The position numbers and the translations under genes are program-made. The notes under the pieces are model-generated. The model was not told where the DNA came from. It saw nothing but the letters and a program-made list of their open reading frames with translations, and made no database searches. This document shows positions 7,760 through 16,216 of a stretch of 64,000 nucleotides of DNA, piece after piece (the first letter of the stretch is position 1; each line of letters starts with the position of its first letter). Source of the stretch: an uncultured Muribaculaceae bacterium (GTDB lineage Bacteria > Bacteroidota > Bacteroidia > Bacteroidales > Muribaculaceae); assembly GCA_934661195.1 (NCBI GenBank), contig CAKUJD010000002.1:186001-250000 (forward strand), in the 5' to 3' direction.

Positions 7760-10700
7760 TTAATCTTCAGGCTCTACGCCCCACTGCTGGCGTGCCAGAC
7801 GGCGGTAGTTGTTGTAGCGCCACTTGGCGTTCTCCTTGGCGGCGTTGAACAGTTCCTCGGCCTCTTGCGGATATTGCTTGAGCACCGATGCGTAGCGCAC
7901 TTCGCCCTTGAGGAAGTTGATGAACTCGTCCCAGTTAGGCTCCTTGCTGTCGAGAGTGAAGGGGTTCTTGCCCTCTTTCTCGAGCTCGGGATTGTAGCGC
8001 CACAGGTGCCAATAGCCGCATGCCACTGCTTTCTGCTCTTCGGCTTGCGACTTGCCCATGCCGGCCTTCAGACCGTGGTTGATGCACGGTGCGTAGGCGA
8101 TGATCACCGATGGGCCGTCGTAGGCCTCAGCCTCGCGGATGGCCTTGAGGCACTGCATGTTGTCGGCACCCATTGCCACCTGTGCCACATACACGTAGCC
8201 GTAGGTTGAGGCAATGAGGCCAAGGTCCTTCTTGCGCACGCGCTTGCCGGCTGCGGCAAACTTGGCGATGGCGCCGATAGGCGTGGCCTTCGAAGCCTGG
8301 CCGCCGGTGTTGGAGTAAACCTCGGTGTCGAGCACCAGAATGTTGACGTTCTTGCCAGAGGCAATCACGTGGTCAAGGCCGCCGAAGCCGATGTCGTAGG
8401 ATGCGCCGTCGCCGCCCACAATCCATTGCGAGCGTTTCACCAGATACTGGCCAAGCGACTTCACCTTCTTGTCGGCGGGGCTGTCGCTGTGCTCGATGGC
8501 GGCAAGAATCTTGTCGCTCAGTTCGCGCGACTTGGCGCCGTCGTTGTAGTTCTCAAGCCATTCCTGATACAGTTCCTTAACGTCGCTGGCCACTGTGGCG
8601 CTCTCCAGAGCCTCTTGCACGAAGCCCTTGACGCGTGCGCGCAGCTTCTCGTCGGCAATGCTCATGCCCATGCCAAACTCGCAGAAGTCCTCAAACAGCG
8701 AGTTGGCCCACACCGGGCCGTGGCCCTTGGCGTTGGTGGTGTAGGGGGTAGAGGGAACCGAAGCCGAGTAGATCGAGCTGCAGCCGGTGGCGTTAGACAC
8801 GATTTCGCGGTCGCCAAACAGCTGTGATATGAGTTTCAGATACGGAGTCTCGCCGCAGCCCGAGCATGCGCCCGAGAACTCAAACAGCGGAGTTGCAAAC
8901 TGCGAGTTCTTCACGTTCTGCTTGATGTCTACGAGGCCCTGCTTCGAAGCTACATTGGCCGAGCAGTAGTCCCAATATTTCTGCTCGTCCTCGTGGCCCA
9001 TGAGTGGAACCATCTCGAGGGCCTTGTTGCCCTTCTTGCCGGGGCACACGTCCACGCAGTTGCCGCAGCCAAGGCAGTCGAGCACGTCAACCACCTGCAC
9101 AAACTTGAGGCCGGTGAGTGTCTTGCCGATGGCGGGCAGCTTGTCGGCCTCGCTGAACGGTGAGTTGGCTGCCTCGGCCTCGTCCATAAGGAATGGGCGG
9201 ATGGCAGCGTGGGGGCACACGTAGGCGCACTTGTTGCACTGGATGCAGTTCTCGGCGTTCCATTCGGGCACGAATGTGGCCACGCCGCGCTTCTCGTAGG
9301 CTGCTGTGCCGCTGTCCCAGGTGCCGTCTTCGCGGCCCTTGAATGCCGACACGGGCAGCAGGTCGCCGTCTTGCGCATTGATGGGGCGCACCACATTTTG
9401 CACAAATGCCGGAGCATCGTCGGTCTTGTCCTCTTCGGGCTCGAGTGCCGACCATGCCGGGTCAACGGTGAGCTGCTTGTACTCGCCGCCGCGGTCCACT
9501 GCCTGGTAGTTCTTGTTCACCACGTCTTCGCCCTTGCGGCCGTATGACTTCACAATGAACTTCTTCATCTGCTCCACGGCCAGGTCAACCGGAATGACCT
9601 CGGTGATGCGGAAGAAGGCCGATTGCAGAATGGTGTTGGTGCGGTTGCCCAGGCCAATCTCCTGTGCAATCTTGGTGGCGTTGATGTAGTATACGGTGAT
9701 GTTGTTGTCAGCGAAATACTTCTTCACCTTGTTGGGCAGATTCTTTGCCAGCTCGTCGCCGTCCCACACGGTGTTCAGCAGGAACGTGCCGTTCTTCTGC
9801 AGGCCGCGCGTCACGTCATACATGTGCAGGTAGGCCTGCACGTGGCAAGCCACAAAGTTAGGCGTTGTCACCAGGTAGGTCGAGTGGATGGGCTCGTCGC
9901 CAAAGCGCAGGTGCGAGCAGGTGAAGCCGCCCGACTTTTTCGAGTCGTATGAGAAGTAGGCCTGGCAATACTTGTCGGTGTTCTCGCCGATGATTTTCAC
10001 CGAGTTCTTGTTGGCGCCCACGGTGCCGTCGGCGCCAAGGCCGTAGAATTTAGCCTGGAACAGGCCCTTGCCGCCCATGGCTATTTCCTCTTTCTGAGGC
10101 AGCGAGGTGAAGGTCACATCGTCTTCAATGCCAATGGTGAAGTGGTCCTTGGGCATGGGCAGGGCCAGATTCTCGTAAACCGAGAGGATCTGCGCCGGAG
10201 TGGTGTCTTTCGAGCCCAGGCCATAGCGGCCGCCCACAATCAGAGGAGCGTTTTCGGTGCCATAGAAGCAGTCCTTCACGTCGAGGTATAGAGGCTCGCC
10301 GGTTGCGCCCGGCTCCTTGGTGCGGTCGAGCACGGCGATGCGCTTGGCTGTGCTTGGCACGGCTGCCAGGAAGTGCTTGGCCGAGAACGGACGGTAGAGG
10401 TGCACTGCCACGAGGCCCACCTTCTCGCCTTGGGCGGTGAGGTGGTCGATGGTCTCGCGAATGGCCTCGGTCACCGAACCCATGGCAATTATCACGCGCT
10501 CGGCGTCTTTTGCGCCGTAGTAGTTAAACAGGCCATACTCGCGGCCGGTGATTTTGTTGATCTTGTTGATGTAGTCCTCAACGATGGCGGGCACTGCGTT
10601 GTAGTAGTCGTTGCTCGACTCGCGGTGCTGGAAGAACACGTCGGGGTTCTCGGCTGTGCCGCGGGTCACGGGCTTGTCGGGGTTCATGGCGCGGTTGCGG

Positions 10701-11314
10701 AATGCGTTCACGGCGTCCATGTCGAGCAGGGGCTTCAGGTCTTCCTGGTCGAGAGCCTCGATTTTCTGTATCTCGTGCGATGTGCGGAATCCGTCAAAGA
10801 AGTTCAGGAACGGCACGCGGCCCTTGATGGCACTCAGGTGTGCCACGGCGGCGAGGTCCATCACCTCTTGCACCGAGCCCTCGCAAAGCATTGCGAAGCC
10901 CGTCTGGCGGGTCGACATCACATCCTGGTGGTCGCCGAAGATGCACAGCGTGTGGGAGGCAAGAGTGCGGGCCGACACGTGGAACACGGCGGGCAGCAGC
11001 TCGCCGGCTATCTTATACATGTTGGGGATCATGAGCAGCAGGCCCTGCGAGGCAGTGTAGGTGGTGGTGAGTGCGCCAGCCTGGAGTGCGCCGTGCACAG
11101 CGCCGCTGGCGCCGCCTTCCGACTGCATCTCCTGTACCGTTACGGTCTCGCCGAAAATGTTCTTTCGGCCGGCGGCTGCCCATTCGTCTACATGCTCAGC
11201 CATTGTCGATGACGGTGTGATGGGGTAGATTGCGGCCACATCAGTAAACATGTAACTGATGTGGGCGGCAGCCTGGTTGCCGTCACACGTCATAAATTTC
11301 TTTTCTTTACTCAT
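7760..11314 (-). CDS. nifJ: Pyruvate:ferredoxin (flavodoxin) oxidoreductase
   Basis: A 1184-residue homodimer-type enzyme of normal family length. It converts pyruvate and CoA to acetyl-CoA and CO2 with reduced ferredoxin or flavodoxin, the central step of anaerobic pyruvate use. The N-terminal domain starts TCDGNQAAAHISYMFTDVAAIYPITPSS, followed by the CoA and EKR domains. Two 4Fe-4S motifs, CIQCNKCAYVCP (about residue 688) and CLGCGNCVDVCPG (about 744), come next. The C-terminal TPP-binding part has GDGASYDIGFGG (about 968) and a conserved Cys cluster (CSGCGETPY) for the proximal cluster. It is transcribed alone from a good promoter about 170 bases upstream. Confidence 0.97.
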   Translation of the reverse strand: MSKEKKFMTCDGNQAAAHISYMFTDVAAIYPITPSSTMAEHVDEWAAAGRKNIFGETVTVQEMQSEGGASGAVHGALQAGALTTTYTASQGLLLMIPNMYKIAGELLPAVFHVSARTLASHTLCIFGDHQDVMSTRQTGFAMLCEGSVQEVMDLAAVAHLSAIKGRVPFLNFFDGFRTSHEIQKIEALDQEDLKPLLDMDAVNAFRNRAMNPDKPVTRGTAENPDVFFQHRESSNDYYNAVPAIVEDYINKINKITGREYGLFNYYGAKDAERVIIAMGSVTEAIRETIDHLTAQGEKVGLVAVHLYRPFSAKHFLAAVPSTAKRIAVLDRTKEPGATGEPLYLDVKDCFYGTENAPLIVGGRYGLGSKDTTPAQILSVYENLALPMPKDHFTIGIEDDVTFTSLPQKEEIAMGGKGLFQAKFYGLGADGTVGANKNSVKIIGENTDKYCQAYFSYDSKKSGGFTCSHLRFGDEPIHSTYLVTTPNFVACHVQAYLHMYDVTRGLQKNGTFLLNTVWDGDELAKNLPNKVKKYFADNNITVYYINATKIAQEIGLGNRTNTILQSAFFRITEVIPVDLAVEQMKKFIVKSYGRKGEDVVNKNYQAVDRGGEYKQLTVDPAWSALEPEEDKTDDAPAFVQNVVRPINAQDGDLLPVSAFKGREDGTWDSGTAAYEKRGVATFVPEWNAENCIQCNKCAYVCPHAAIRPFLMDEAEAANSPFSEADKLPAIGKTLTGLKFVQVVDVLDCLGCGNCVDVCPGKKGNKALEMVPLMGHEDEQKYWDYCSANVASKQGLVDIKQNVKNSQFATPLFEFSGACSGCGETPYLKLISQLFGDREIVSNATGCSSIYSASVPSTPYTTNAKGHGPVWANSLFEDFCEFGMGMSIADEKLRARVKGFVQEALESATVASDVKELYQEWLENYNDGAKSRELSDKILAAIEHSDSPADKKVKSLGQYLVKRSQWIVGGDGASYDIGFGGLDHVIASGKNVNILVLDTEVYSNTGGQASKATPIGAIAKFAAAGKRVRKKDLGLIASTYGYVYVAQVAMGADNMQCLKAIREAEAYDGPSVIIAYAPCINHGLKAGMGKSQAEEQKAVACGYWHLWRYNPELEKEGKNPFTLDSKEPNWDEFINFLKGEVRYASVLKQYPQEAEELFNAAKENAKWRYNNYRRLARQQWGVEPED

Positions 11315-11682
11315 AAAAGTTGCAAGATTATAGTTATATAGTTCGTTATTATATAAATTTAAATCAAATCGCAGGATTTTAGGGCTGCACCGCCTATAGA
11401 AGGATAGCGGCTTGTGGCTTTGGCTTTTATAGTCCTCAAGGAAAAACCACGCGGTTTTTTCTTTTTTACCCCTAAATCCAGCTACAAAATTACATTAATT
11501 TTTTCTGACCACAAAGCATTTGCGACGTTTTTACTGCCTCGTGACACGGCTTGATGTTTGCTTGATGTTTGCCGTGGCCGCAGTGTGGAAAACCGGCCGC
11601 GCCCCAGGACGGCACAGTTGCCTGTTATGGCTCAATTTGCTACTTTTGCACTCAAATAAGACAAACGATTTATTTTTCAGCT
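11315..11682. other. Divergent intergenic region between nifJ and dbpA
   Basis: This 368-base region carries the leftward nifJ promoter (11485-11515) and a rightward -7 element TACTTTTG (11641-11648) for the helicase gene. The nifJ leader of about 165 bases contains a 7-bp hairpin with a tetraloop (11442-11459, AAAAACC/GGTTTTT), which looks like a weak attenuator or stability element. No other gene is visible. Confidence 0.55.
11485..11515 (-). promoter_or_regulatory. Bacteroidetes-type promoter of nifJ
   Basis: On the minus strand TTTG (11515-11512) is separated by 19 bases from TAATTTTG (11492-11485). This matches the Bacteroidetes primary sigma consensus TTTG-N19-TAnnTTTG exactly. Transcription would start near 11480. 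Confidence 0.75.
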
Positions 11683-13020
11683 ATGAAGGAAAAGCAGATT
11701 TTAGACGCAATGAGTGAGCGCATGGGCATTGACCGGCTCAACGGCCTGCAGCAGGCGGTGCTGCAAGCGTGGCCACAGGGTGGCGATGTGGTGGTGTATT
11801 CGCCCACGGGGTCGGGCAAGACTCTGGCCTATGCCATTCCGGTGCTCAAGTCGATGCGCGAGCCTTGCGGCCGCGTGCAGTGTGTGGTGATTGTGCCCGC
11901 GCGCGAGCTGGCTGTGCAGACGGCCGATGTGCTGCGCGCCATTGCCGGCGGCTGCAAGCTGACGCTGTGCTGCGGAGGCCACAATGTGGCCGACGAGAAG
12001 CTGTCGCTGGCGGTGACGCCCGATGTGGTGGTGGCCACGCCGGGCCGCCTGCTCGATCACATCAGGCGCGGTCATGTGGACGTGCGCAATGTGCGCCTGC
12101 TGGTGCTTGACGAGTTCGACAAGTCGCTTGAACTGGGCTTCGACGACGAAATGCGCTCCATCTTGGCGCAGATGCCCAACCTGTCGCGCAAGGTGCTCAC
12201 TTCGGCCACTGCAGCGCTGCGCTTTCCGCCATACCTGAAGCTAAACGGCCCGGTGGTGGTCGACCGCCTCGACTGCGAGGCCGAGCTGCGCCAGCGCCTC
12301 AAGGCCTGGGTGGTGCGCTCGCCCGAGCCCGACAAACTGGCCACGCTGCACAGCCTGCTGCTGTCGCTGCCCGAGGTGGGCAAGACCATAGTATTTGTCA
12401 ACTATCGCGACGCGGCCCAGCGCGTATGCTCCTTTCTGTCGGCCCACAGCGTGTCGGCCGGGGTATACAACGGAGCCCTGGCGCAAGTGGAGCGGGAAAA
12501 GGCCGTCGACCTCTTCAACAATGGCTCGTATTGTGTGATGGTGTCGACCGACTTGGGGTCGCGAGGGCTTGACATTGATGATGTGAAGCACATCATTCAC
12601 TACCACCTGCCTGTGTCGGCCGAGGCCTATACCCATCGCAACGGCCGCACGGCGCGCGTCTCGGCCAGCGGCGACGCCTATGTGCTGCTGGGCCCTGGCG
12701 AGCATCTGCCCGATTTTGTGTGCGCTGACGGCGATTTTGCATTGCCGCCGCAGCCGCTGCGCCATGCCGTGGCCCCATCAATGGCCACGCTCCACTTCAT
12801 GGCCGGGCGCAAAGAGAAGATTTCGCGCGGCGATGTGGTGGGCTTCATTGCCAACAACAGCGATGTGGCGGCAGCCGAGATTGGCCTGATTTCACTCAAA
12901 GACCACTGTGCCTTGGCTGCTGTGCCCGCAGCAAAGGCCGCAAAAGCGGTGGCGGCCCTCAACCAGTGCAAAATCAAGGGCAAGCGTGTGCGCATATCCA
13001 TTGCGCGTGCCAATAAGTAG
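11683..13020 (+). CDS. dbpA: DbpA-type DEAD-box RNA helicase
   Basis: A 445-residue ATP-dependent RNA helicase. Motifs in order: SPTGSGKT (40-47), PARELAVQ, TPGRLLD, DEFD in place of DEAD (143-146), SAT (174-176), STDLGSRGLDI and HRNGRTAR (318-325). The C-terminal ~70 residues resemble the DbpA RNA-binding domain, which in the family binds 23S rRNA helix 92 during large-subunit assembly. The ATG at 11683 follows a -7 element (TACTTTTG, 11641-11648) with a short leader; an upstream in-frame ATG at 11569 would precede the promoter and is rejected. The gene converges on the thioredoxin-lipoprotein gene. Confidence 0.9.
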   Translation: MKEKQILDAMSERMGIDRLNGLQQAVLQAWPQGGDVVVYSPTGSGKTLAYAIPVLKSMREPCGRVQCVVIVPARELAVQTADVLRAIAGGCKLTLCCGGHNVADEKLSLAVTPDVVVATPGRLLDHIRRGHVDVRNVRLLVLDEFDKSLELGFDDEMRSILAQMPNLSRKVLTSATAALRFPPYLKLNGPVVVDRLDCEAELRQRLKAWVVRSPEPDKLATLHSLLLSLPEVGKTIVFVNYRDAAQRVCSFLSAHSVSAGVYNGALAQVEREKAVDLFNNGSYCVMVSTDLGSRGLDIDDVKHIIHYHLPVSAEAYTHRNGRTARVSASGDAYVLLGPGEHLPDFVCADGDFALPPQPLRHAVAPSMATLHFMAGRKEKISRGDVVGFIANNSDVAAAEIGLISLKDHCALAAVPAAKAAKAVAALNQCKIKGKRVRISIARANK

Positions 13021-13040
13021 AGCGCCGCACAGCGCGCGCC

Positions 13041-13463
13041 TTAGTGCATCAGCTCATTGATTATCATCTCGATGTCTTCCTGACTTTGCAGGCCCACGGT
13101 GTGTTCACTCTTGCCGTTGCTCGACTTGAGCACCAGCGTTGGCACTGCGGTCACCCCATATTCGCCTGCCTTTTGCGGCTCTTGGTCGATGTCGACCCTC
13201 ACCAGTTTCACCCTGCCGCCATATTTCTTTATGATGGCATCGAGAATCGGTGCCTGCTGCCTGCACGGGCCGCACCATGTGGCGTAGAAGTCGGTTATCT
13301 CAATGGTGGCCGCTGCCGTTGTGCTGGCTGTGGTGTCGGCCGTGGCTGCCGCCACGGTGTCGGGCAGCGTTTGTGCCTTTTCGGCCTTGTGGTTGCAACT
13401 GGTGCCGATTATTAGGGCTGCGGCAATGGTGGCAGCCGCACTGCATTTCATGAGTGTGTTCAT
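13041..13463 (-). CDS. Thioredoxin-fold lipoprotein
   Basis: A 140-residue secreted protein. The N-terminal signal peptide ends in a lipobox-like IIGTSC with Cys23, followed by a Thr/Ala-rich linker and one thioredoxin domain with the redox motif WCGPC and the cis-proline VPTLV. Membrane-anchored thioredoxins of this type act in the periplasm on disulfides. The gene is the last of a leftward group (B3/4 protein, Sua5, thioredoxin) and starts 44 bases after the sua5 stop. The physiological substrate cannot be told. Confidence 0.88.
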   Translation of the reverse strand: MNTLMKCSAAATIAAALIIGTSCNHKAEKAQTLPDTVAAATADTTASTTAAATIEITDFYATWCGPCRQQAPILDAIIKKYGGRVKLVRVDIDQEPQKAGEYGVTAVPTLVLKSSNGKSEHTVGLQSQEDIEMIINELMH

Positions 13464-13507
13464 AGTGCTTGTGTGTTGATGTCGTTTTTTAGTATGTGAC
13501 TTGCGCC

Positions 13508-14110
13508 TCAGGCCAGTATGCCCTTGCCCTCGCGCGTGATTTCTGCTTCGCTGCCAGTGCAGTCCACTATGGTCGACGGCTCAGTGCCGCCGCGTCCGCC
13601 GTCGATTATCAGGTCGGCCCATCCGGCATAGCGCTCGGCCATCAGCTCGGGCTCGCACATGTAGTCGCTGTCGGCGGCCTCGACCGATGTGGTGAGAATG
13701 GGATGTCCCAAAGCCTCCTCAATGGCCAGTGCTATGGCGTTTTGCGGAATTCTGATGCCCACGGTGCGGCGCCCTTTGAACGCTTTTGGCAGCCTCGACA
13801 GCGCCGGCAGGATGAATGTGAATGGCCCTGGCAGGTTGGCCTTCATCATGCGGTATTGCTCGTTGCTCACCTTGGCGTAGTGGGCCACTTCGCTAAGGCT
13901 GTGGCAGATGATCGACAGGTTGCTCTTGGCCGACCTTATGCCCTTGATGGCACAAATGCGCTCAATGGCCTGATTGTTGAGGGCGTCGCAGCCTATGGCA
14001 TAAATGGTGTCGGTGGGGTAGACCACAATGCCGCCGTCGGCCATGGTGCTGGCCGCTTCGGCAATGTGCCGCTCGTCGATGCTCTCCGCTATGATTCTCA
14101 GCAGCTTCAT
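13508..14110 (-). CDS. Sua5/YrdC/YciO family protein, likely threonylcarbamoyl-AMP synthase
   Basis: A 200-residue single-domain YrdC-like protein. The family member TsaC/Sua5 makes threonylcarbamoyl-AMP from threonine, bicarbonate and ATP, the first step of tRNA t6A modification. Visible family features are the YPTDTIYAIGCDA segment near residue 32, the KGIRSAK substrate loop, PGPFTFIL, and the VGIRIP motif. The Lys and Arg expected to bind nucleotide are present. The related YciO branch cannot be fully excluded. TsaD, which uses the product, lies about 13 kb away at 27053. Confidence 0.85.
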   Translation of the reverse strand: MKLLRIIAESIDERHIAEAASTMADGGIVVYPTDTIYAIGCDALNNQAIERICAIKGIRSAKSNLSIICHSLSEVAHYAKVSNEQYRMMKANLPGPFTFILPALSRLPKAFKGRRTVGIRIPQNAIALAIEEALGHPILTTSVEAADSDYMCEPELMAERYAGWADLIIDGGRGGTEPSTIVDCTGSEAEITREGKGILA

Positions 14111-14135
14111 GTTGGCTAAAAACTTTTTTTACGGG

Positions 14136-14807
14136 TTAGAAATTGCTTGCAATGCTGGTCTCTATGTCGGTGGCTCCGGCATACTTCTTCAGCAGTTCCA
14201 CCGTCAAGTCAACGGCCTGCTGCAGGTCCATTTCTGGCGCAAACGCGTTTATGTTGATTTGTGCCGTTACCGTCTCGGGGGTGAACTTGGTGCGCTCCTC
14301 GTCGCTGGTGGGAGTGGCTATGCCGCCCTGCGCGTCGCGGTACACTGGCAGCCCCTCAATGTTCAGCTCGCCTCGGCCGATGCCGTGATACACTTCGTCG
14401 TGGCGTCCCACGCCCATCGTCAGCGTGTCGCCCACTATCTTGTCGGCGTCGAGTCCGCTAATCGAATATCCGCTCACAATCGACACAAGGTTCACCACGT
14501 CTATCAGCGTGGTCAGCCGGTAGATGCCCAACCCCTTTATGATGCGGCGGCACAGAGCCTCGCTCGACATACGGTAGCGGCCTGGGTCCTTGCCCAGGGC
14601 TTTGTAGAGGCGGCGCGTGGCTGCCACTGCCGGACGTTTGTTGATTTCCAGCAGCTGGTAGCGCTGCTTTATGTCGCTGGCCGCTTTCTCGATTTCGGCC
14701 CACAACTCGTCGCAGGTGGGTGGGTTGGTCACGTGGGCCCTGACCAAGCCTATTTTCACTTCGGGGCAAACGTCTACTATGCGTTTGTCAATATCTATAT
14801 TAATCAT
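14136..14807 (-). CDS. B3/4 domain protein (PheT-related, tRNA-binding-like)
   Basis: A 223-residue protein resembling the B3/4 domain of the phenylalanyl-tRNA synthetase beta chain (PAVAATRRLYKALGKDPGRYR, about 58-78, and RRIIKGLGIYRLTTLIDVVN). Such stand-alone proteins are common in Bacteroidales; in the synthetase this fold carries the editing site, so an aminoacyl-tRNA or amino-acid editing role is inferred, not shown. The ATG at 14807 is chosen because a -7 element (TATCTTTG, minus strand 14851-14844) lies just upstream, inside a longer open frame that reaches 14972. The gene starts a group with sua5, 25 bases further on. Confidence 0.8.
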   Translation of the reverse strand: MINIDIDKRIVDVCPEVKIGLVRAHVTNPPTCDELWAEIEKAASDIKQRYQLLEINKRPAVAATRRLYKALGKDPGRYRMSSEALCRRIIKGLGIYRLTTLIDVVNLVSIVSGYSISGLDADKIVGDTLTMGVGRHDEVYHGIGRGELNIEGLPVYRDAQGGIATPTSDEERTKFTPETVTAQININAFAPEMDLQQAVDLTVELLKKYAGATDIETSIASNF

Positions 14808-14912
14808 TTTCGCACTTTTTTGTTTGTAGTTGATATGCAAGTGCAAAGATAGCACCTGCTGTGGTATTTTGGCCACAAAAGCCCGAAAATAGCCCATAAA
14901 AAATACTAATGC

Positions 14913-14943
14913 TTTGCAGTGCTGCTTTTTTTCCTTAACTTTG
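14913..14943 (+). promoter_or_regulatory. Bacteroidetes-type promoter of the mtnN-luxS group
   Basis: TTTG at 14913-14916 is separated by 19 bases from TAACTTTG at 14936-14943, a full consensus match. Transcription would begin near 14950, leaving a leader of about 30 bases before mtnN. Confidence 0.75.
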
Positions 14944-14980
14944 AGTGGTATTACGAAACATAACCACAACACTTTCGCTT

Positions 14981-15658
14981 ATGAACATAGGAATTATCGT
15001 AGCAATGGGCAAAGAGCTCGAACTGCTTAAACCGCTGCTTGAGCAGCCTTCCGAGCGTGAGGTGCACGGCACCACATTCCATTGCGGCCATATAGGCGGC
15101 CACCAGGTGGTGGCCATGCAGTGCGGCATCGGCAAGGTTAACGCCGCTGTGGGCACTGTGACGCTTGTCGACAATTTTCCAGTCGACGCCATCGTCAACA
15201 CCGGCGTGGCTGGCGGCGCCGGCAACGGCGTGTGTGTGATGGACGTGGTGGCAGGCCAGCGCATTGCCTATCACGACGTGTGGTGCGGCTTCGACAGCAC
15301 GTGGGGCCAGATTCAGGGCATGCCGCTCTATTTCGAGAGCGACCCGGCCATGCTGAGCATAGCCAGTGGCATTGCCGGCGTGAAGTGCGGCCTCATCTGC
15401 TCGGGCGACCGCTTTATCGACTCCATGGCCGATGTTGAGGCCATAGAGTCGAAGTTCCCGGGTGTGCTGGCGGTTGACATGGAGTCGGCAGCTATAGCGC
15501 AGGTGTGCCACATAAGGCGCAAGGCGTTTCTCAGCGTGCGCGTCATCAGCGACTCGCCCGGCGCCAGCCACGACAACTCGCAGCAGTATGCCGACTTCTG
15601 GACCGATGCGCCCAAGCACACCTTCGAGGTGATAAAGCGCCTGCTGCAAAAGCTGTAA
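14981..15658 (+). CDS. mtnN: 5'-methylthioadenosine/S-adenosylhomocysteine nucleosidase
   Basis: A 225-residue PNP/UDP-family nucleosidase. It cleaves S-adenosylhomocysteine to S-ribosylhomocysteine and methylthioadenosine to methylthioribose. The start GIIVAMGKELELL, the GIGKVNAAVGT segment, the catalytic-glutamate motif VDMESAAIA and the catalytic Asp in ISDSPG are visible. The ATG at 14981 follows the promoter; an in-frame start at 14945 would lie at the transcription start and is rejected. LuxS follows after 60 bases and uses the product, so the two form an activated-methyl-cycle recycling unit. Confidence 0.94.
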   Translation: MNIGIIVAMGKELELLKPLLEQPSEREVHGTTFHCGHIGGHQVVAMQCGIGKVNAAVGTVTLVDNFPVDAIVNTGVAGGAGNGVCVMDVVAGQRIAYHDVWCGFDSTWGQIQGMPLYFESDPAMLSIASGIAGVKCGLICSGDRFIDSMADVEAIESKFPGVLAVDMESAAIAQVCHIRRKAFLSVRVISDSPGASHDNSQQYADFWTDAPKHTFEVIKRLLQKL

Positions 15659-15718
15659 TATCCGCTAAACGATACTATTTTATAGTTGCATAATTAAACA
15701 AGAAATGGAGGTAAAACT

Positions 15719-16201
15719 ATGGAGAAAATCAAGAGTTTCACCATAAACCACAGCCACCTGCTGCGCGGCATATATGTGTCGCGCCAGGACACTACGCCCA
15801 GTGGCGATGTGATCACCACATTCGACATCCGCATGAAGCTGCCCAACCGCGAGCCGGCCGTGAGCCAGCCAGCCCTGCACACCATCGAGCACCTTGCGGC
15901 CACCTATCTGCGCAACCACCCCGTGTGGGGCAGCAGGGTGGTGTATTGGGGCCCAATGGGATGCTGCACGGGCAATTACCTGATTTTGCAGGGCGACCTA
16001 AAGTCGGCCGACATCGTGCCGCTAATGCGAGAAACGTTTAAGTTCATCGCTGAGTTTGACGGCGACATTCCCGGTGCCTCGGCCAACGACTGCGGCAACT
16101 ACATGCTGCACAATCTGCCCATGGCCAAATGGGAGGCGCGAAAATACCTCATCGAGGTGCTCGACCGCATAGGGCCAGAAAACTTGACTTATCCCGACTA
16201 A
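15719..16201 (+). CDS. luxS: S-ribosylhomocysteine lyase (autoinducer-2 synthase)
   Basis: A 160-residue metalloenzyme that splits S-ribosylhomocysteine into homocysteine and the AI-2 precursor DPD. The metal ligands are visible as HTIEH (His54, His58) and the Cys at 125 in NDCGNY; the catalytic Cys lies in GPMGCCTGNY. The length is typical. A clear GGAGG ribosome-binding site about 10 bases upstream of the ATG is unusual in this genome and fixes the start. It follows mtnN and is followed after 15 bases by an AraC-type regulator, so all three may be co-transcribed. Confidence 0.96.
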   Translation: MEKIKSFTINHSHLLRGIYVSRQDTTPSGDVITTFDIRMKLPNREPAVSQPALHTIEHLAATYLRNHPVWGSRVVYWGPMGCCTGNYLILQGDLKSADIVPLMRETFKFIAEFDGDIPGASANDCGNYMLHNLPMAKWEARKYLIEVLDRIGPENLTYPD

Positions 16202-16216
16202 ACACACGCGCTCGCA

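Noticed and set aside
10373-11212. Rightward open frame (279 codons) opposite nifJ
   Set aside because: Antisense shadow of the conserved oxidoreductase; His/Val-rich translation without a family.
11569-11682. Longer N-terminus for the DbpA helicase
   Set aside because: The extension starts upstream of the -7 element at 11641-11648 and has no helicase homology.
12109-12120. DEFD in place of DEAD as evidence of an inactive helicase
   Set aside because: The Asp-Glu pair needed for catalysis is kept, and all other motifs are intact, so activity is expected.
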